From Pirellulales bacterium (GTDB lineage: Bacteria; Planctomycetota; Planctomycetia; Pirellulales; JADZDJ01), in the NCBI GenBank assembly GCA_035499655.1, contig DATJYL010000214.1:1-64000 (forward strand): DNA of 64,000 nt, given 5' to 3'. The position numbers were made by a program, and so were the translations under genes. Under the pieces are notes generated by a model. The model was not told where the DNA came from, made no database searches, and saw only the letters and a program-made list of their open reading frames with translations. Shown here piece by piece: positions 63,999 to 64,000 of the stretch. Within the stretch, counting starts at the first letter, position 1. Each line of letters begins with the position of its first letter.

Positions 63999-64000
63999 GG

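Overview
The window comes from a planctomycete-like bacterium, probably of the Pirellulales type. This is inferred from family content and style: moderately high GC, a continuous minus-strand rpl/rps/rpoBC super-cluster without uL30, IF1 or EF-Tu genes, a sigma-70 with a very long disordered N-terminus, a Kdo/Lpt envelope block, and intergenic spacers filled with short self-complementary word repeats. No rRNA or tRNA gene and no CRISPR array was seen.

Layout. 1-4158: the start of a secreted protein, a prolyl oligopeptidase and an acyl-CoA dehydrogenase-like protein, all on the minus strand. 4168-8779: a 4.6-kb transposon, the most interesting object here. It has 23-bp terminal inverted repeats starting GGTA, a 9-bp target duplication (CAGCGTGCG) and an IS1-family DDE transposase, and so looks like an oversized, cargo-carrying IS1-family element. 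The cargo is a candidate restriction endonuclease, a DNA methyltransferase translationally coupled to the transposase, a ribbon-helix-helix regulator with repeated operators on a back-to-back promoter, a promoter-to-terminator segment that may encode a small RNA, and decayed genes of the Beta-protein/sce7726 type. 8897-15969: plus-strand metabolic genes (glucan phosphorylase, deoxyhypusine synthase-like protein, cupin, cytochrome P450), interrupted by a toxin-antitoxin-like pair lying between two copies of the glucan phosphorylase 3' end. 16067-19436: an amino-acid ABC transporter with a fused binding protein and permease, then a membrane protein preceded by a possible leader-peptide/terminator attenuator. 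20336-22612: sigma factor. 22618-31885: epimerase, pterin dehydratase, an envelope block (kdsD, kdsC and a giant LptC/LptA-like protein), a frameshifted lipoprotein/thioredoxin gene and a lipoprotein.

32019-63956 is the translation/transcription super-cluster, transcribed right to left: rplJ-rplL-rpoB-rpoC, then hicB-hicA and a small conserved gene, then rpsL-rpsG-fusA, the S10 operon, the spc operon with secY-adk-map, and the alpha operon ending with rpoA-rplQ. Many spacers inside this cluster carry inverted arrays of short words, with a different word family in different spacers, which would fold into hairpins in the polycistronic mRNA.

All functional calls rest on reading motifs and overall resemblance; no database search was run.
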